A stretch of 64,000 nucleotides of DNA, taken from assembly GCA_013400155.1 (NCBI GenBank), contig VXBM01000669.1:7106-71105 (forward strand). The letters run 5' to 3'. This document shows positions 13,190 to 24,930 of this stretch, piece after piece (position 1 is the stretch's first letter; every line of letters begins with the position of its first letter). Below the pieces are notes generated by a model, which was not told where the DNA came from, did not search any database, and saw nothing but the letters and a program-made list of their open reading frames with translations. The position numbers and the translations under genes are program-made. This DNA is from Helopsaltes ochotensis (lineage: Eukaryota; Chordata; Aves; Passeriformes; Locustellidae).

Positions 13190-13300
13190 AGGCAAACCAG
13201 AAGAGGGATATTAATGTGCAAATTAGCGCAACCTGACTGGCTCCAGATTGCTACTTAGAATTTGCATATTAATAAATGTTTTTGTGACAGCATTTAGCAG
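13190..13300. promoter_or_regulatory. candidate conserved noncoding element (POU/homeodomain-rich)
   Basis: A perfect octamer ATTTGCAT is at 13260-13267 and an octamer-like GTGCAAAT at 13217-13224. They are interspersed with TTAAT, AATTAG and ATATTAATAAA motifs and an AGCGCAACC block. The clustering suggests an enhancer, but one sequence cannot show conservation. Confidence 0.3.
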
Positions 13301-14756
13301 ATCAAGAAGGGCAGAGATTAAAAAAAGTCAACAAGATTTTTAAGCTTTTCCTTTATATTCCCTTCTTCTCGCATTCACAGCCTCCTGTATATATCTATAT
13401 TTCCTTATACCATATCCACATGTGCTTAGGTTGCACATCTATAGGTCAATTCATGTAAATCTGCCCAGCTCCTGACAGATGTGAGATCTGCAGAACTGCC
13501 CTGCGTGAAGTTGGAGAAACAGTTCTGTGCTGGAAGGAGAGCAGGCAGCTTTGCCTGTGTGTGTATTTGAATAAGTGTGTTTTATATACACACACACAGA
13601 GTTAGAAAGATAGATGTAGGAACTGGACAGTCTCCCTCCCCCACCCCCCTTTCAAATCTTTTTCCAACAGGCGCTTTTATCCCATTCAGCTGAATAAATT
13701 TGGACTCTTGAAACTGTGATCTTGACAGATGTGAGCTTTTTTTCTGAGCTGCATTGGAAAAAGATAGATAGTGAAAACCTCCAGGGCATTTGGGCTTAGT
13801 GGAGCCAGTGAAAAGGGTTATTTCCAAGCATGCTGAATAATGCATCTCTCTGAATTCCTTAGTTCTCTCTTTCTGTCCTCCTTTCTGTCTTCCGCTCTCT
13901 CTCCCTTTAAATGCTTTGTGGATGAAATGTTGAATGCCCTCCCAGAGTTCTTCCACTACCACAGGAAAGTTTCGATCAAAATCTTACCAAGCAATGGGCC
14001 TTTAAAGTGTCTCATATGAGTAGACTGTGGGGATCAGAAAAAGAGGGGGAGAAAATGAACAGATAGATAAACAGAGCAAGTTACGTGTACATAACTGGTG
14101 CATTAAACATATATTTCCCCATTTCAGCTAATTAGTTGTCACATCAGTCTTAAGCAGAGAAACTGGCTGATAGCCAGGCTACATTTTTTTTTTTTAGAAA
14201 TCTCTGTGTCAAGAACATATGTTCAAAGAGACTCTCACCTCTATTAGATTTGTCTCCTGGCTTATTTTTGTTTATCTATGACATGTTTATCAAAGAAATA
14301 ACTTGAAATTATCTCGTTGTCAACACTTTTCTTTGTTCTCCTCAACTTTCTTTATCCTTTCCCAGTCGGAGCTAGAGATTTGTGCTAGTTGGTCAAGGAA
14401 GATTACAGTTTGGAGCAAGGAGAAACACAACTTCAGATTTAACTGAACTAAATGTACAATTTCTGTATGAAACAAAGGAAAAAACCGTAGTCTCTTTCAG
14501 GATAAATGTGAAATGTTTTGTTCTTGCCTTGCTTCATACAAGGCAATTGTTGGAAACTTATGTAATTATTGTTTGGGTTTTTTTTTTAATTACCCTATTT
14601 CTGAGACCCTTTTTAAAACAAAGGCATTTTGAAAAGAAAAACCCAGTTTCTAAACACAAAGGTTTTGTTTTTTCCTTTGGCATTTCCACCATAAAGCACT
14701 TTGTCTCTGACTGCATTGAAATGCAGTGTTTTGACATTTTGCTATGTGGATGTCGG

Positions 14757-14845
14757 GCTAAGTGTCTTGCCTGAAACCACAGAGGGAATTAAGACCGCAT
14801 CTCTTGAGCCTTCGGTTAGCCCTTAACCACTGAATCATCCTTCCT
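14757..14845 (-). mobile_element. ancient MIR-type SINE remnant, reversed
   Basis: Read on the + strand, the order GTGTCTTGCCTGAAACCACAG, then GGAATTAAGACCGCATCTC, then GAGCCTTCGG and CCCTTAACCACTGAATCATCC parallels the reverse complement of MIR (ACTTGCCCAAGGTCACACAG, core, GCTCTTAACCACTATGC). The final block would be the tRNA-derived head. Substitutions are many but spacing is intact. Confidence 0.6.
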
Positions 14846-15522
14846 CCTAGCAACTTTTAGGAATTTTTGAGCAAAAGTGAGCCCATGGACAACAACATGG
14901 AGAGAGACACGTCCCTTTATCAGTGGCTCATGTGCAGAGACAACCCCAAGTGGTTTGTGGAGAGGGGTAGGCATGTACCCCCCATCCTGAAGTTGGCATT
15001 ATCGGTCTTTTTGCTATGCCTCCACTACAAAAACAAAGATTTAAGAGAAACACAACAGTGGCACACACACCCTTGTGCCACAGAGAGTTTGCTGGCAAGA
15101 GCAAAGCTGCCGTGTCTCTGCAATGTTTTTGTCAGGATTATCTGACTCCCAGTCAAGGTGCAAACAAACCTGAGGTCTTCTGTCAATAGCGCGTGTGAGC
15201 TGAGAATCTCAATGTCTTCTGAAAGTTTGGGAATTCTTCCAGAAAAAAGAAAAAAAGTGTGGGAAAGGTTTCTATACCAACATTCAGAAAGTCACTTGGA
15301 GAGTCACAGTGAAGTGAAGACAAGTGAGAGTATCTCTTGATGTGTATTTCAAGTATTTTATTTGGCTTGGTTTTTAACATCTCAAGTAGCCTTTACTGCT
15401 TCTCTTTGGACCCTAGTGCATCATCTCATTTCCATGACTCTTCCTCCATTTTACCTTCTCATGGTGTCACACAATCACTCCTTGTAATAAATCATCTTTA
15501 GTGTAAATTACTGCAGAACTTC

Positions 15523-15592
<70 letters not shown>

Positions 15593-17309
15593 ATGACATT
15601 TGCACAGTTGTGCTCAATCATCCCAGTCCTCCGGCCCAAAATCCCTCTACACCTATCTGTTACATGTATCCAGCTCCTGAGAGGTGAGAAAATTGGAGTC
15701 CACACATCCATACAAAGCCTGTGACACAACTGTAGGTTCAGATGACAGCCAATGACAGCCCTGATTTCATTGATCCTACGTCCATTTATTTGATCCAAAA
15801 AGAATTCACACATTAACCTTACCACCTTATCCCTTACTTATTCCCTGTTTTTTGCTCCATCCCAGTTTCTACCTCCTTTCCTAGTTTTCCCTCTTTTCAC
15901 AGTATCCTGAAGCATTTTGTTCTAGCTGCCCTTCATCAGCCCATCATTTACAGAAGCCCATAAGAAACACCACAAAATCTTCAGAGCAAAGTCTGTGCTC
16001 TTCACACAGGCTTTTCCCTTGGGTGGGGGAGGTAGAAAAGAGAGGGCACAAAACATTTCTGACAGACATCAATTACATTGCTTTATTTATGGCTGGAAGG
16101 CAGTTAAGGGCTGAAGATGTAAATATGATCTTTGTGCAGCAGAAGGAATGGGGCCCAGTTTCCCAGGTTATCTAATCTCGCTCCTTTCTCTCATCACATC
16201 CCTTTTGTAGATTCCCCTATGTCTAATATAAAAAGGTGAACTTACTTCAGTTTTGTCTCAAAAGAGGTTTACAAAGCTTTCCTTCACTCAGCTGTCTAGT
16301 CTCATAAACATCCATGGAAAGTAATGTCTTTTTTTTTTTTTCTTTTTTTGTCTTGAAGAATTTTCTTTCACTCTGTCAAATTTGGTTAAAATTGCTCAGC
16401 TTCTTTAAAAATTTATTGGCAGAGAAAGAATGGGACAATGAGACAGGTAATAAGCATAGCACGGTTCTGCACATCCTGTTTCCTTAGGACAACTGGGTAA
16501 AACAGGATGCTGAGGATTCAGCCTGGTCCTGTAATGGTCTTGATCACTGCCTCTTACCTATTCCTTGCGTGGAAGGCAGGTGTCAGAGCTTTCACTTGGA
16601 AGTGATCATTGTAACTGGGTGTGCTGGATGGGTTCATCCTGCCTGGATGTGTTGAGGGCAACAACACAAAGGTCCTTTCATAAAGTCATAACATTTCAGA
16701 TGCCCTGAAATGTATGACTGTGTCCCGAAACATACAGTATGTCCTGAAAAGCTGCATAAGCTTTCTCTTCCCACTTTTCCAAATTCCCTTCCCCCTCTTT
16801 CTGTCTTCTTCCATCCTCAATCAGCCTCTTTCTCGCCTCTCTCTGGTGTTCGTCAATAAATATTCAATTAGTGCTTTCCTATGATATAGATCTATGGGTG
16901 CCAGATAAGAACATCTTCACAGGATGAATGGTGCTGCTAAGTCTGGCGGCTAATTCTATGCAGATGCAGAAAGTCTGCTGGAAGTGACTTTACAAAATGG
17001 AGTGCTCAAGCATCCCTGTTTTATTTTTTAATGTAGATGAGGATTTAAAAGCCTGTGTTTTCTACAATTAATTTTATGTACTATTCTTTTCAATTATTTA
17101 TGTTCTCTGAATGATAAATTGGCTGGTGGAGTGGAAAAGAAGACTCAAGGTAGTGGGAATCTGTAGAAAGAATCCTTTTCCCTCATTAGTTATTTATTTA
17201 TTTTAGACTGGAATAGCAGCCCAGATGATAATTAAGAGAATGTGAGCCCTAGATCAGCAGGTAATAGGAGATCAGTTTATCACCTAGCAAGGCTCAGGGG
17301 AAAAAGACC
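14846..17309. other. unique DNA, no gene seen
   Basis: Frames of up to about 105 codons lack any domain; the one at 15508-15825 on the minus strand is partly Asn-Gln coding through the hexamer array. The rest is AT-rich with pyrimidine-rich patches. Confidence 0.55.
15523..15592. repeat. (CTGGTT)n hexanucleotide array
   Basis: About 11.7 perfect, uninterrupted copies over 70 bases. In one minus-strand frame it encodes alternating Asn-Gln, which is a property of the repeat and not evidence of a gene. Confidence 0.97.
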
Positions 17310-17412
17310 AGGACAGAGGATGAGGTTTACTCATAATTTTGCCACAGATTTATTTAATGTGCTTTGTCAAATCCCTTAACTTCTCCACTTGCAAATAGGA
17401 GGAGATAGCTGT
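17310..17412 (+). mobile_element. ancient MIR-type SINE remnant
   Basis: TTTGCCACAGATTTATTTAATG is followed by TGCTTTGTCAAATCCCTTAAC, then TTCTCCACTTGCAAATAGG and AGGAGATAGC. This parallels the MIR order GCTCTGCCACTTACTAGCTG, GGGCAAGTCACTTAAC, TTTCCTCATCTGTAAAATGG, GATAATAGC. The tRNA head upstream is not recognisable. One of the clearer MIR matches here. Confidence 0.65.
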
Positions 17413-17619
17413 TTTTTGAAAAATAGAAATGGATAGCACAAGTAAGCACAAATTCTGTAGCTGATGAAAAATCATGGATTCATGGATTCAGATAGACTTT
17501 TCTTGCATATATCAGTGTTGATCCTGAGCCCAGGTGAAAGCTGTATTCATTAGAGTTCATGTTCATCCAAAGCCAGAAAAGTAACCCAGGGGTGAATTTT
17601 GATGTTGGAAGCAGGAGAG

Positions 17620-17994
17620 AAGTGCTATATGATGCATCTATAGCTTCTTTGAGCAACCTGTACCAGTTCCTCACCATCCTCACAACAGAGAATTTCTTTC
17701 TAATATCTAATTTAAATCTACCCTCCTTCAGATTTAAGCCTTTGTGCTACCTCTACAAATCCTTGTGAAGAGTTTCTCTCCAGCTTTTTTGTGGTCCCTT
17801 TAGGTATTGGAAGATGCTGTAAGGTCTCCCTGGAGTCTTCTCTTCTCCAGGATGAGCAACCTGAATTCTCTCAGCCCTTCTTCACAGGAGAGGTGCTCCA
17901 GCACTCTGGTCAATTTAGTAGCTCTCCTCTGGATTTGCTCCAACAGATCAACATCTTTCTCATGTTGGGGGCTCTGATCTGGGCAAAATACTCC
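17620..17994 (-). mobile_element. CR1 LINE, 5'-truncated (ORF2 C-terminal end and 3' UTR)
   Basis: This is the longest CR1 copy. Read on +, it is the reverse complement of the CR1 3' region: GAGCAACCTGTACCAG, ATTTCTTTCTAATATC, TCTCCCTGGAGTCTTCTC, AGGAGAGGTGCTCCAG, CTCCTCTGGATTTGCTCC, CATGTTGGGGGCTCTG. It is colinear with the family over about 375 bases. The terminal ~100 bases with the ATTCTATG tail are missing or eroded on the left. Stops and indels make it non-coding, and it abuts a T-rich stretch at 18002-18016. Confidence 0.92.
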
Positions 17995-18939
17995 TTTTTA
18001 TAATTTTTTTTTTTTTAATTTATATACTCGCCTCCATGCAAGTCCTTGGCATAGTACTTACACAGCAATACAAACGTGCTGAGGAGAATAGCCTTCCTCA
18101 ATAAAGCAAATGCCTGCTCAAATCAGTGGGCATTTGAAACCTCTGGAGAGAGAGCCTGACCCTCTCTGGTTTCCAGTCCATTTCCGAGGGTTTTGGAGAA
18201 GCAACAGGATGGTATCTGAGGCCTTTGAGAAATTGATTCTAAAGATGTAAGGGGGTTATTTTAGAGCAAAAGGGAGGAGACCCCATTAAAATAGCACTGA
18301 AATGGAAAGGAAGCTGAACAAATGGAGATGTGTTAGGCTGAGAGTTGTTTGAAGTGAGACATTTTCCTTAAGATATTGATTGGGTTTTTATGCCATTCTT
18401 AACCTAAATCAGATCCTTAAAAACAAACAGAAGCAACCCTGAGTAAAAAAAATGAAAAAACCAAAACAAATGAACAACAAAAAACAAATAAAAATATATA
18501 AAAGGTTATTTTAGGACTGAGAAGAACAGCCAGGATTTTCCTTCTTCACATTCTGCTTTCCTTAAAATAGTAGTGCTTGTTTGTAAGAGAGACATTCTGG
18601 CAGTAATGTATATTATTTTCTTTCAAGTTCATTTATAAGGTTAAAATCAGAAGGTTTGTGACTTCTGGATGGAATTTTTTTCTCCTTTCTAAATTTATTT
18701 CAGTATAAAAGGGTTGAGTTGGAAGGAAAACAATGGAGGTAAAAATTACACACTGGAAAGAACTAGGGATGAAGCCACTTGAAAAATTGCCAACTTTCAG
18801 AGACAAATTCATACTAATTTTAGAAATTTCAAACACTTTCACAAATGTATTTTTATTCACAGTCATCTCATTGTGCTTTCATGGTTCTTTAAGAAAGCAG
18901 GGTAAGGTGGGGGTGGTAGGATGGTAGAGACGAGACCTT
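17995..18939. other. unique AT-rich DNA, no gene seen
   Basis: No supported exon. A-rich low-complexity sequence lies near 18.42-18.50 kb. Confidence 0.5.
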
Positions 18940-19015
18940 CTCCCAGTTTGGGAAAACTAAGGTAAGTAATTTAGTCAATTTTATACAGATTAGAGTTTAT
19001 TAAAGTCAAAATTAG
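18940..19015 (-). mobile_element. possible MIR-type SINE remnant, reversed
   Basis: CCAGTTTGGGAAAACTAAGG, then AGTAATTTAGTCAA, then TTTTATACAGATTAG resembles reversed MIR (GATGAGGAAACTGAGG, AAGTAACTTGCCCAAGG, TCACACAGCTAG). It is shorter and more diverged than the 17.3 kb copy. Confidence 0.4.
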
Positions 19016-19168
19016 AAAAATCAGCTATAAATTGTGAATTATACTGTAGATATAAACTGCCTGGTCCTTTGCAGGGTGTCCCCAGAGACATCTGGAGTCA
19101 TCTCTTCCACCATGACCTTCAGAGATGACTGAAATTAAGGCCTTTGATACTAGAACAGTTCCTTCCAG

Positions 19169-19200
<32 letters not shown>
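19169..19200. repeat. poly-A run (32 bases)
   Basis: Uninterrupted A, with shorter A-rich sequence continuing to about 19.25 kb. No retrogene body is recognisable upstream. Confidence 0.95.
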
Positions 19201-19201
<1 letters not shown>

Positions 19202-19933
19202 CAAACCCAAACAGGAAGGGGAAGTTGAAAAAAAAAAAGAAGGAAAAAAGAAAATAAATCCATCAGACTTATAGCATAAATGTTTGTCTTTGTCATAGAG
19301 GCTGTTAAATTAGTTCAGCTTCCATAATCTATTTAATTATTGTCTTTAATGGGACAGCCATTAAGCGAACTAGTTACTTTCTGTAAACATAATGAGAAGC
19401 ATCTGCATTTTTTGCACCAGCCTGCCACCTTCTGAACCAAAGTTGTGTACTCATCTCAGTGACATTCCACTCTTTCCAGAAGAGATGCTCCTATGAGATG
19501 GAGAATGGGAACAATTTCTCCACTCTATTTATTCCACTGCTGAGCTCTATCAGCAGTGGAAGATAACAGCTGGAGAGAAACTGGAGTCTTTGCCCCACTT
19601 TTCCCTTTTTTTTGAGTCTATTGTACTATTGGCAGTGCACTTTGTGAGTTCTGTGTTGAGCAACACTCAGAATGTAGGGATCAAGCTAAAGCTGCAGGTT
19701 CATTTTTCTAGTGACAAACAAGACATGCTAATGAAGCATTATTTCCCTGCTTATCTCTGTGGCTGGAGAGGGATCTATTCCACTGATATACTCAAAGATA
19801 CCATGTAGTTTGGAGACTCTGTTACTTTCTAGAGAAATAATAATTAAGCTGAGTGAACAATTACCAAAAGTAATCTGGGAGATGTAACCAATTTCTGAAT
19901 TAAGAGCCAAATCCATAAAACACCCTTGAAGCA

Positions 19934-19935
<2 letters not shown>

Positions 19936-19982
<47 letters not shown>

Positions 19983-20018
19983 TTTTTTTTTTTTTTTGTT
20001 TTTTTTTTTTTTTTTTTT
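19936..20018. repeat. poly-T tract (83 bases, two interruptions)
   Basis: Forty-five T, one A, sixteen T, one G, then twenty T. Reversed, it would be a poly-A tail, but no retrotransposed sequence is recognised to its right. Confidence 0.95.
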
Positions 20019-21762
20019 CTCAGAATTGCTTTTAAATAAATATTTTTAACTTTAAGGACGGAGAGGCTCTAGATCTCAGCAGAACCTGGACCTGACCTAA
20101 ATCTCACTACCACTGAATTTACTTATGACTTGTGGCACTTTTCTTCTTTTTTTTTTTTAACTTCTTTCTGAGTGTTCTTTCTCATTGTCTCTGTTCTTTT
20201 TATTTTCTTTTTCCTGCATATGTTTCCTTGTTTATTGTTCTCCTAGAATAAGAAGGGATCTGAAAATGTTGAACTCCTAGGAAGGGTTTTGACCCAGTGG
20301 TTGCTAGGTGATTAGATGTTTTGATGATGGGAAGTCATATAAACAGATAGCAAAAGCAGTATCCAAAATACAGCACAAGCAAGTGTGAAAATATGTGGGT
20401 GATGAGCCTCTAATTTTACACTCTTCATCTTTCCACATGAGGCTATGAGTTTACAGCTTGCGTGGATACTATCTAGATGCCTGTTGTATGAGGATGAGAG
20501 GTGCTGAAAAAAGGTAAGGCTATCTTCAAAAATAAATCCATAAACTCCCCTTAGCTACCAGTTACAGCAAGAAACCAACCACTAGAGCTCCCAATGATGG
20601 TGGAGAAAATGGGAGAAAACAAACTGCTCAAAATGGTGCCCCGTGCTCCAAAGTGCCTTCAAACACACTGATAGAAAAAAACATTCCAGAAATAAACATT
20701 TTAATTTTTTTCTTCCCCCTACCTCCCCACATGTGATTAGTTCATCCTAATTCACCATTTAGGAAGCAGGAAGCCATGAGGCAGAAGGAACACTACAATA
20801 CCAGCCTGCTCTTTCTTGCTGAATAGCAACAGGCTGTGGAGTGGACATACAGCTTTTTCTGGATGTGGCAAAAGGTTTCTTTCAGCCCCTAATTTGCAGT
20901 GTCAGAGTAACCCATTATCAAGACGATTAAATTTAAAGAGACTGCAGTAAATGCTAGCATACAGAAGACATCAAGCATCATTAAAATGTAATTGGAAGCA
21001 AAGCTTAATGAGGTAAAAGAAAAAAAAATACCCAGAATCCTTTAGGATATTCTGCCCCCCTCTTTTACTTACTTTGCCTGAGCCAGCAACTACTGTATTG
21101 AAAATTATAACATGCAAGCTGCATTATTATTTGCTGTTCTTGCAGCAGCTATAAAGGCACGATGTTTAGTGTAGCTTTGCAATGAGTGTATAAAGTTATA
21201 TTTGCTGTAATTTTAGACTAAAGGCGGGAATGCTTTTGCTTTCACAAAGTCTAAAGTTTCTGGTACAAACCTAATCTGGTTTTGATTATCTAGAGCAGAG
21301 AATACTGGCCAAATGGAAACGTGTGCCAATCATTTTGCACTGATCTGTAGACTGCATTGGGTTTTGAAGCAGCATGATTCCATCCTTCCTGAGGACAACA
21401 GGAATGGGGAGACAGGGGAGCACAATAATCAAAAAGGATTGAGAGAGGAGCAGCACTCATTGTACCTGGTAGGCCACAATGAAACTGCAGTGCCTCTGGT
21501 AGGGATGTGGATTGTAAATGTAATGTTTGTATAGGAGGTAATAGCTCAATAGGAAAGTGGGCTGGTTTCCCAGGTCCTTAAAGGCTACCTGCTACAAAGC
21601 ATCTGCAGTTCAGCTGGCACCATTGTGATATGTACTGGTAGGGCTCTCTGGAGAGGGAGCTGTTCCATTCATCTCTGTCTTGCAGCAAGACTGAGGCCAA
21701 ACCTGGACTTTGTAAAGGCTGAGTTGATGTGAGCCCAGATTTTTAGATTTTTTTTTTTATTT

Positions 21763-21893
<131 letters not shown>

Positions 21894-23441
21894 CAGTTTT
21901 TTTGTTTTTCTTTTCTCCCCAGGATATCAAGTCAACATATTTAGTACTTTTTTTCTGGAGGAGGAAACAGACTGGCTCAGTTGGCTGCATATCACTATCT
22001 GGGCTTGAGTTACTGGTTGTTCTTCTTGTACACAGCTGCATATTTCCTGGAATCATCACCATTTCAACTCAAGGCCCACACAGAAGCAGGTTAACAATAC
22101 AAATATTTTTCACAAACCATCTGATCCAGATAGGGTGCCAAGACCTGGCCCCAAAACTAGCCAGATATATTAGTCTCACTTGGATCCAAGTTGATTTTTT
22201 TTTTTGTTTGTTTGATGTTGTCCTTTAAATCAAAATTCTTTGGTCTCCAGTGATGACTCTGGAAGGGAATTTTGTACCTTTGTTAGAGAACAGATAACCT
22301 GACCTCTGGAGAAAGTTGCCTGAGCTACGAATAGAGCCCCAAGCCTGCAGTGTGTGTTGCAGCTCAGTCCTACCAAACACCATTCAACATCCTGGGTTTC
22401 ATGTACAGAAATTCATACTCAGCTCTGGGTACTAATTTTTTAAAAAGGTTTCCAAAAGCAACAAAGTGACCTCAGAGCTTGGGGGTGTTTTCCAAGCAAT
22501 GTCTACACCAGAGGAGTCTCTGAGGTACAAATGCCTGAGCTCATTGGAGACAGGAAATATGTCCACACAACAGAAAACCTAGCTGTCCTGTCCCCTTATC
22601 CAGAATTGGTATTTGCATCCACTTTCCTCTTCCAGACAATCAAAAGAACAGGCCTCAGAAAGTTTCTAGTATCCAAGCATTCTCTGAAAAGGTTGTCCTT
22701 CAACTTTTGTCTTTGCTTTTACTGCTCTTCCTATTCTCTGTCATGTCTCTTTTAATTTAAGTCCTTCAGGGAAAAGACACTGTTCCTTATTAGGAGCTCA
22801 TACAGTGTATGAAACAGCAGGGCTCTATCTTTCGCTCTCTAGGATCAAGCAAACAACCTGAAGAAATAAATTTTGTCAAAACATGTCAACAGAAGCTTGA
22901 CTGAGTAGCACATTTCACTACAGTAAAGGTGGCGTGCCTGATACAAAAGATTACAGATGAATCACTGCTTGTTTTTGTTGAATAAGATCCTCTTGCTTCC
23001 TTGCACTGTCACATTTATTTTTAATTGCAGATACAGTGTCAACTTAATTCAATATGGGGAATGATTAGTAGAGTATAACCTGCAACAACCAGACAGGTAG
23101 AGTATTCTTAAGGATCTTAGCTGAACTGCAATTAAATAGAGGTTGAGCATTTGAATAAGCTTCAGATTAAATTTTCCCTTCATTTTCTGAGTTGCTCTTA
23201 TTGGCCAACTATTTTACACTGCCTAAAAATGTAAATCTTCAAGTCTCCAGCTGCTCAAACAAGTCCTTTCACTGACACAGTGTTGTCTTTAAATTGAATA
23301 AAATGCATAGTTGCAAGAAGCTGGTCATTGAATCTTTCATTTTCCTGCCTTTACTAGAAGAATATTTGCCCGATCAAATAAAAGTAGAGGGGGATATATA
23401 TATATTGCTAGACTCTTTTGGTTTAATACTGAATACTTATC

Positions 23442-23460
23442 TTTTTTTTTTTTTTTTTTT
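23442..23460. repeat. poly-T run (19 bases)
   Basis: A simple homopolymer, with a short (TA)n just upstream at about 23395-23405. Confidence 0.9.
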
Positions 23461-24847
23461 GTATCACAAAACCCTTTGAGTAGGATCTCCAAACGTTCTT
23501 TTCTTCAGTGAACATATGTGAAGTGTCATTGCCCTTTTTAGCCCGTACGTCTATGAGAGACTGGGTCAAGTTTTTTGTTGTGTTACCTCTCTTTGACAGT
23601 TTCTGCTAAATAATTACAGGGGAATAGGGGAAAGTTAGAGCAATCATCCAGTAGTATGTTTCATAGTATGCCAAAGAACAAAAAAGGAAACCGCTTGATT
23701 TTTTGCTGTATTTTGGCCACATCCTTCTCCAAGATTGAGATTGTGATTCCAACACTTATAAAGATTTGAGGATTAGATTATTTGGATTTGGGCAGTATTA
23801 AAAAATAAGAAGAGGATGAGTTGACATCTTCCCTGGCTGCAAAGGGGTCTCTCTTTTCAACAGAGTTTTAAGAAGATACTGTGTGTCTTCAAGTTGAATG
23901 TGCTTTTGCTGTAAATAATTGAAGAGAGAATCTCTTATTTTGTTATACAAATTAGATCCAAAGGATGTCTACAAATACTACAGCAAAGTTGTGTGTCTCA
24001 GTGTGCTGTTTTTACATGTCATGCTCTAGCTTTGTTGGGTAATCCTCAGTATACTACGCTTCTAGCTAAAAATAGGGATATTATGCACTAGAAAACTGTA
24101 GCTAATTTTTTTCCCGTAAAAAATGTGTTGGAATTTTTAAAGGGAGAAGTTGAGGGATAGAGCTGAAGGTTTGTTGCCTTTTCAGGAGCAGCTGACACAT
24201 TTTAGGAGATTTCAGCTTCTTATTTCATGTCAATTTTCAGAACTTTCATTAGAAAGCGGAATGGAGGGAAAAAGAGAACATATTTTTTCACCAACCTGTG
24301 TTACAGAGAAATAAACACTAAATTTAACTACATAGGCATAAATTATAATAGGTTTCCATGTGATACTCATCATTGAGATACCTCAAATATGGGTGCTGTC
24401 TGTTTTGGGCAGAGTCAGAAAAATTATTTGGTTTCGTTTTATAACATTTTACAATTTTATTGGGTGAAACCCCAGATTTCAATTTCAATCCCTGTGTACT
24501 ATGGAAACTCTTGGAGGGTGAAATAATTTTAGTCCTAAAATTCAGAACTAGATGTTTTGCTGCAGTTCAAAAGCACTTGGTATATCTTGGGATTTTTATT
24601 TTACCAGCCTAATCCTTTATAGAGATTAACCATTGTACACTTATGATTTTGCAGTAGCAACACTGAGCTTTATACCACTCAGTTATAGATAACAGCTCAG
24701 CCCTTAACAGTGGCCTACCAAAACTGAAGCTGCATAGTAACACCTGGGGGTTTGGTTATACCATCTAGAAATATTTAGAAGAAAGAGCAGAGGTGAAGGA
24801 GATGAAAGAGGATAACAGGAATCACCCTTGTTTTCCCTTCACTGTGA

Positions 24848-24930
24848 CAAAACAAACATACAAACAAACTAACAAAAAAAAAAAAAACCAAACAAACCAA
24901 AACAAAACACAAACACAAAAAAACCCCCAC
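24848..24930. repeat. A/C-rich low-complexity stretch
   Basis: Irregular AAAC, CAAA and poly-A units ending in a short CCCCCACCACC run. No higher-order unit is seen. Confidence 0.85.

Larger units (their letters stand above)
12813..14756. other. unique DNA with a candidate regulatory block, no gene seen
   Basis: No supported exon. The segment contains the 25-bp tandem duplication, the octamer-rich block at 13.2 kb, a short (CA)n at about 13585-13600 and a C-rich tract near 13.64 kb. The rest is unremarkable. Confidence 0.55.

Noticed and set aside
14867..15145. 92-codon frame with a hydrophobic segment
   Set aside because: The short hydrophobic stretch is not enough; no conserved motif and no exon signals.
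15508..15825. Frame with an Asn-Gln repeat
   Set aside because: Product of the CTGGTT hexamer array; the remaining frame has no similarity I recognise.
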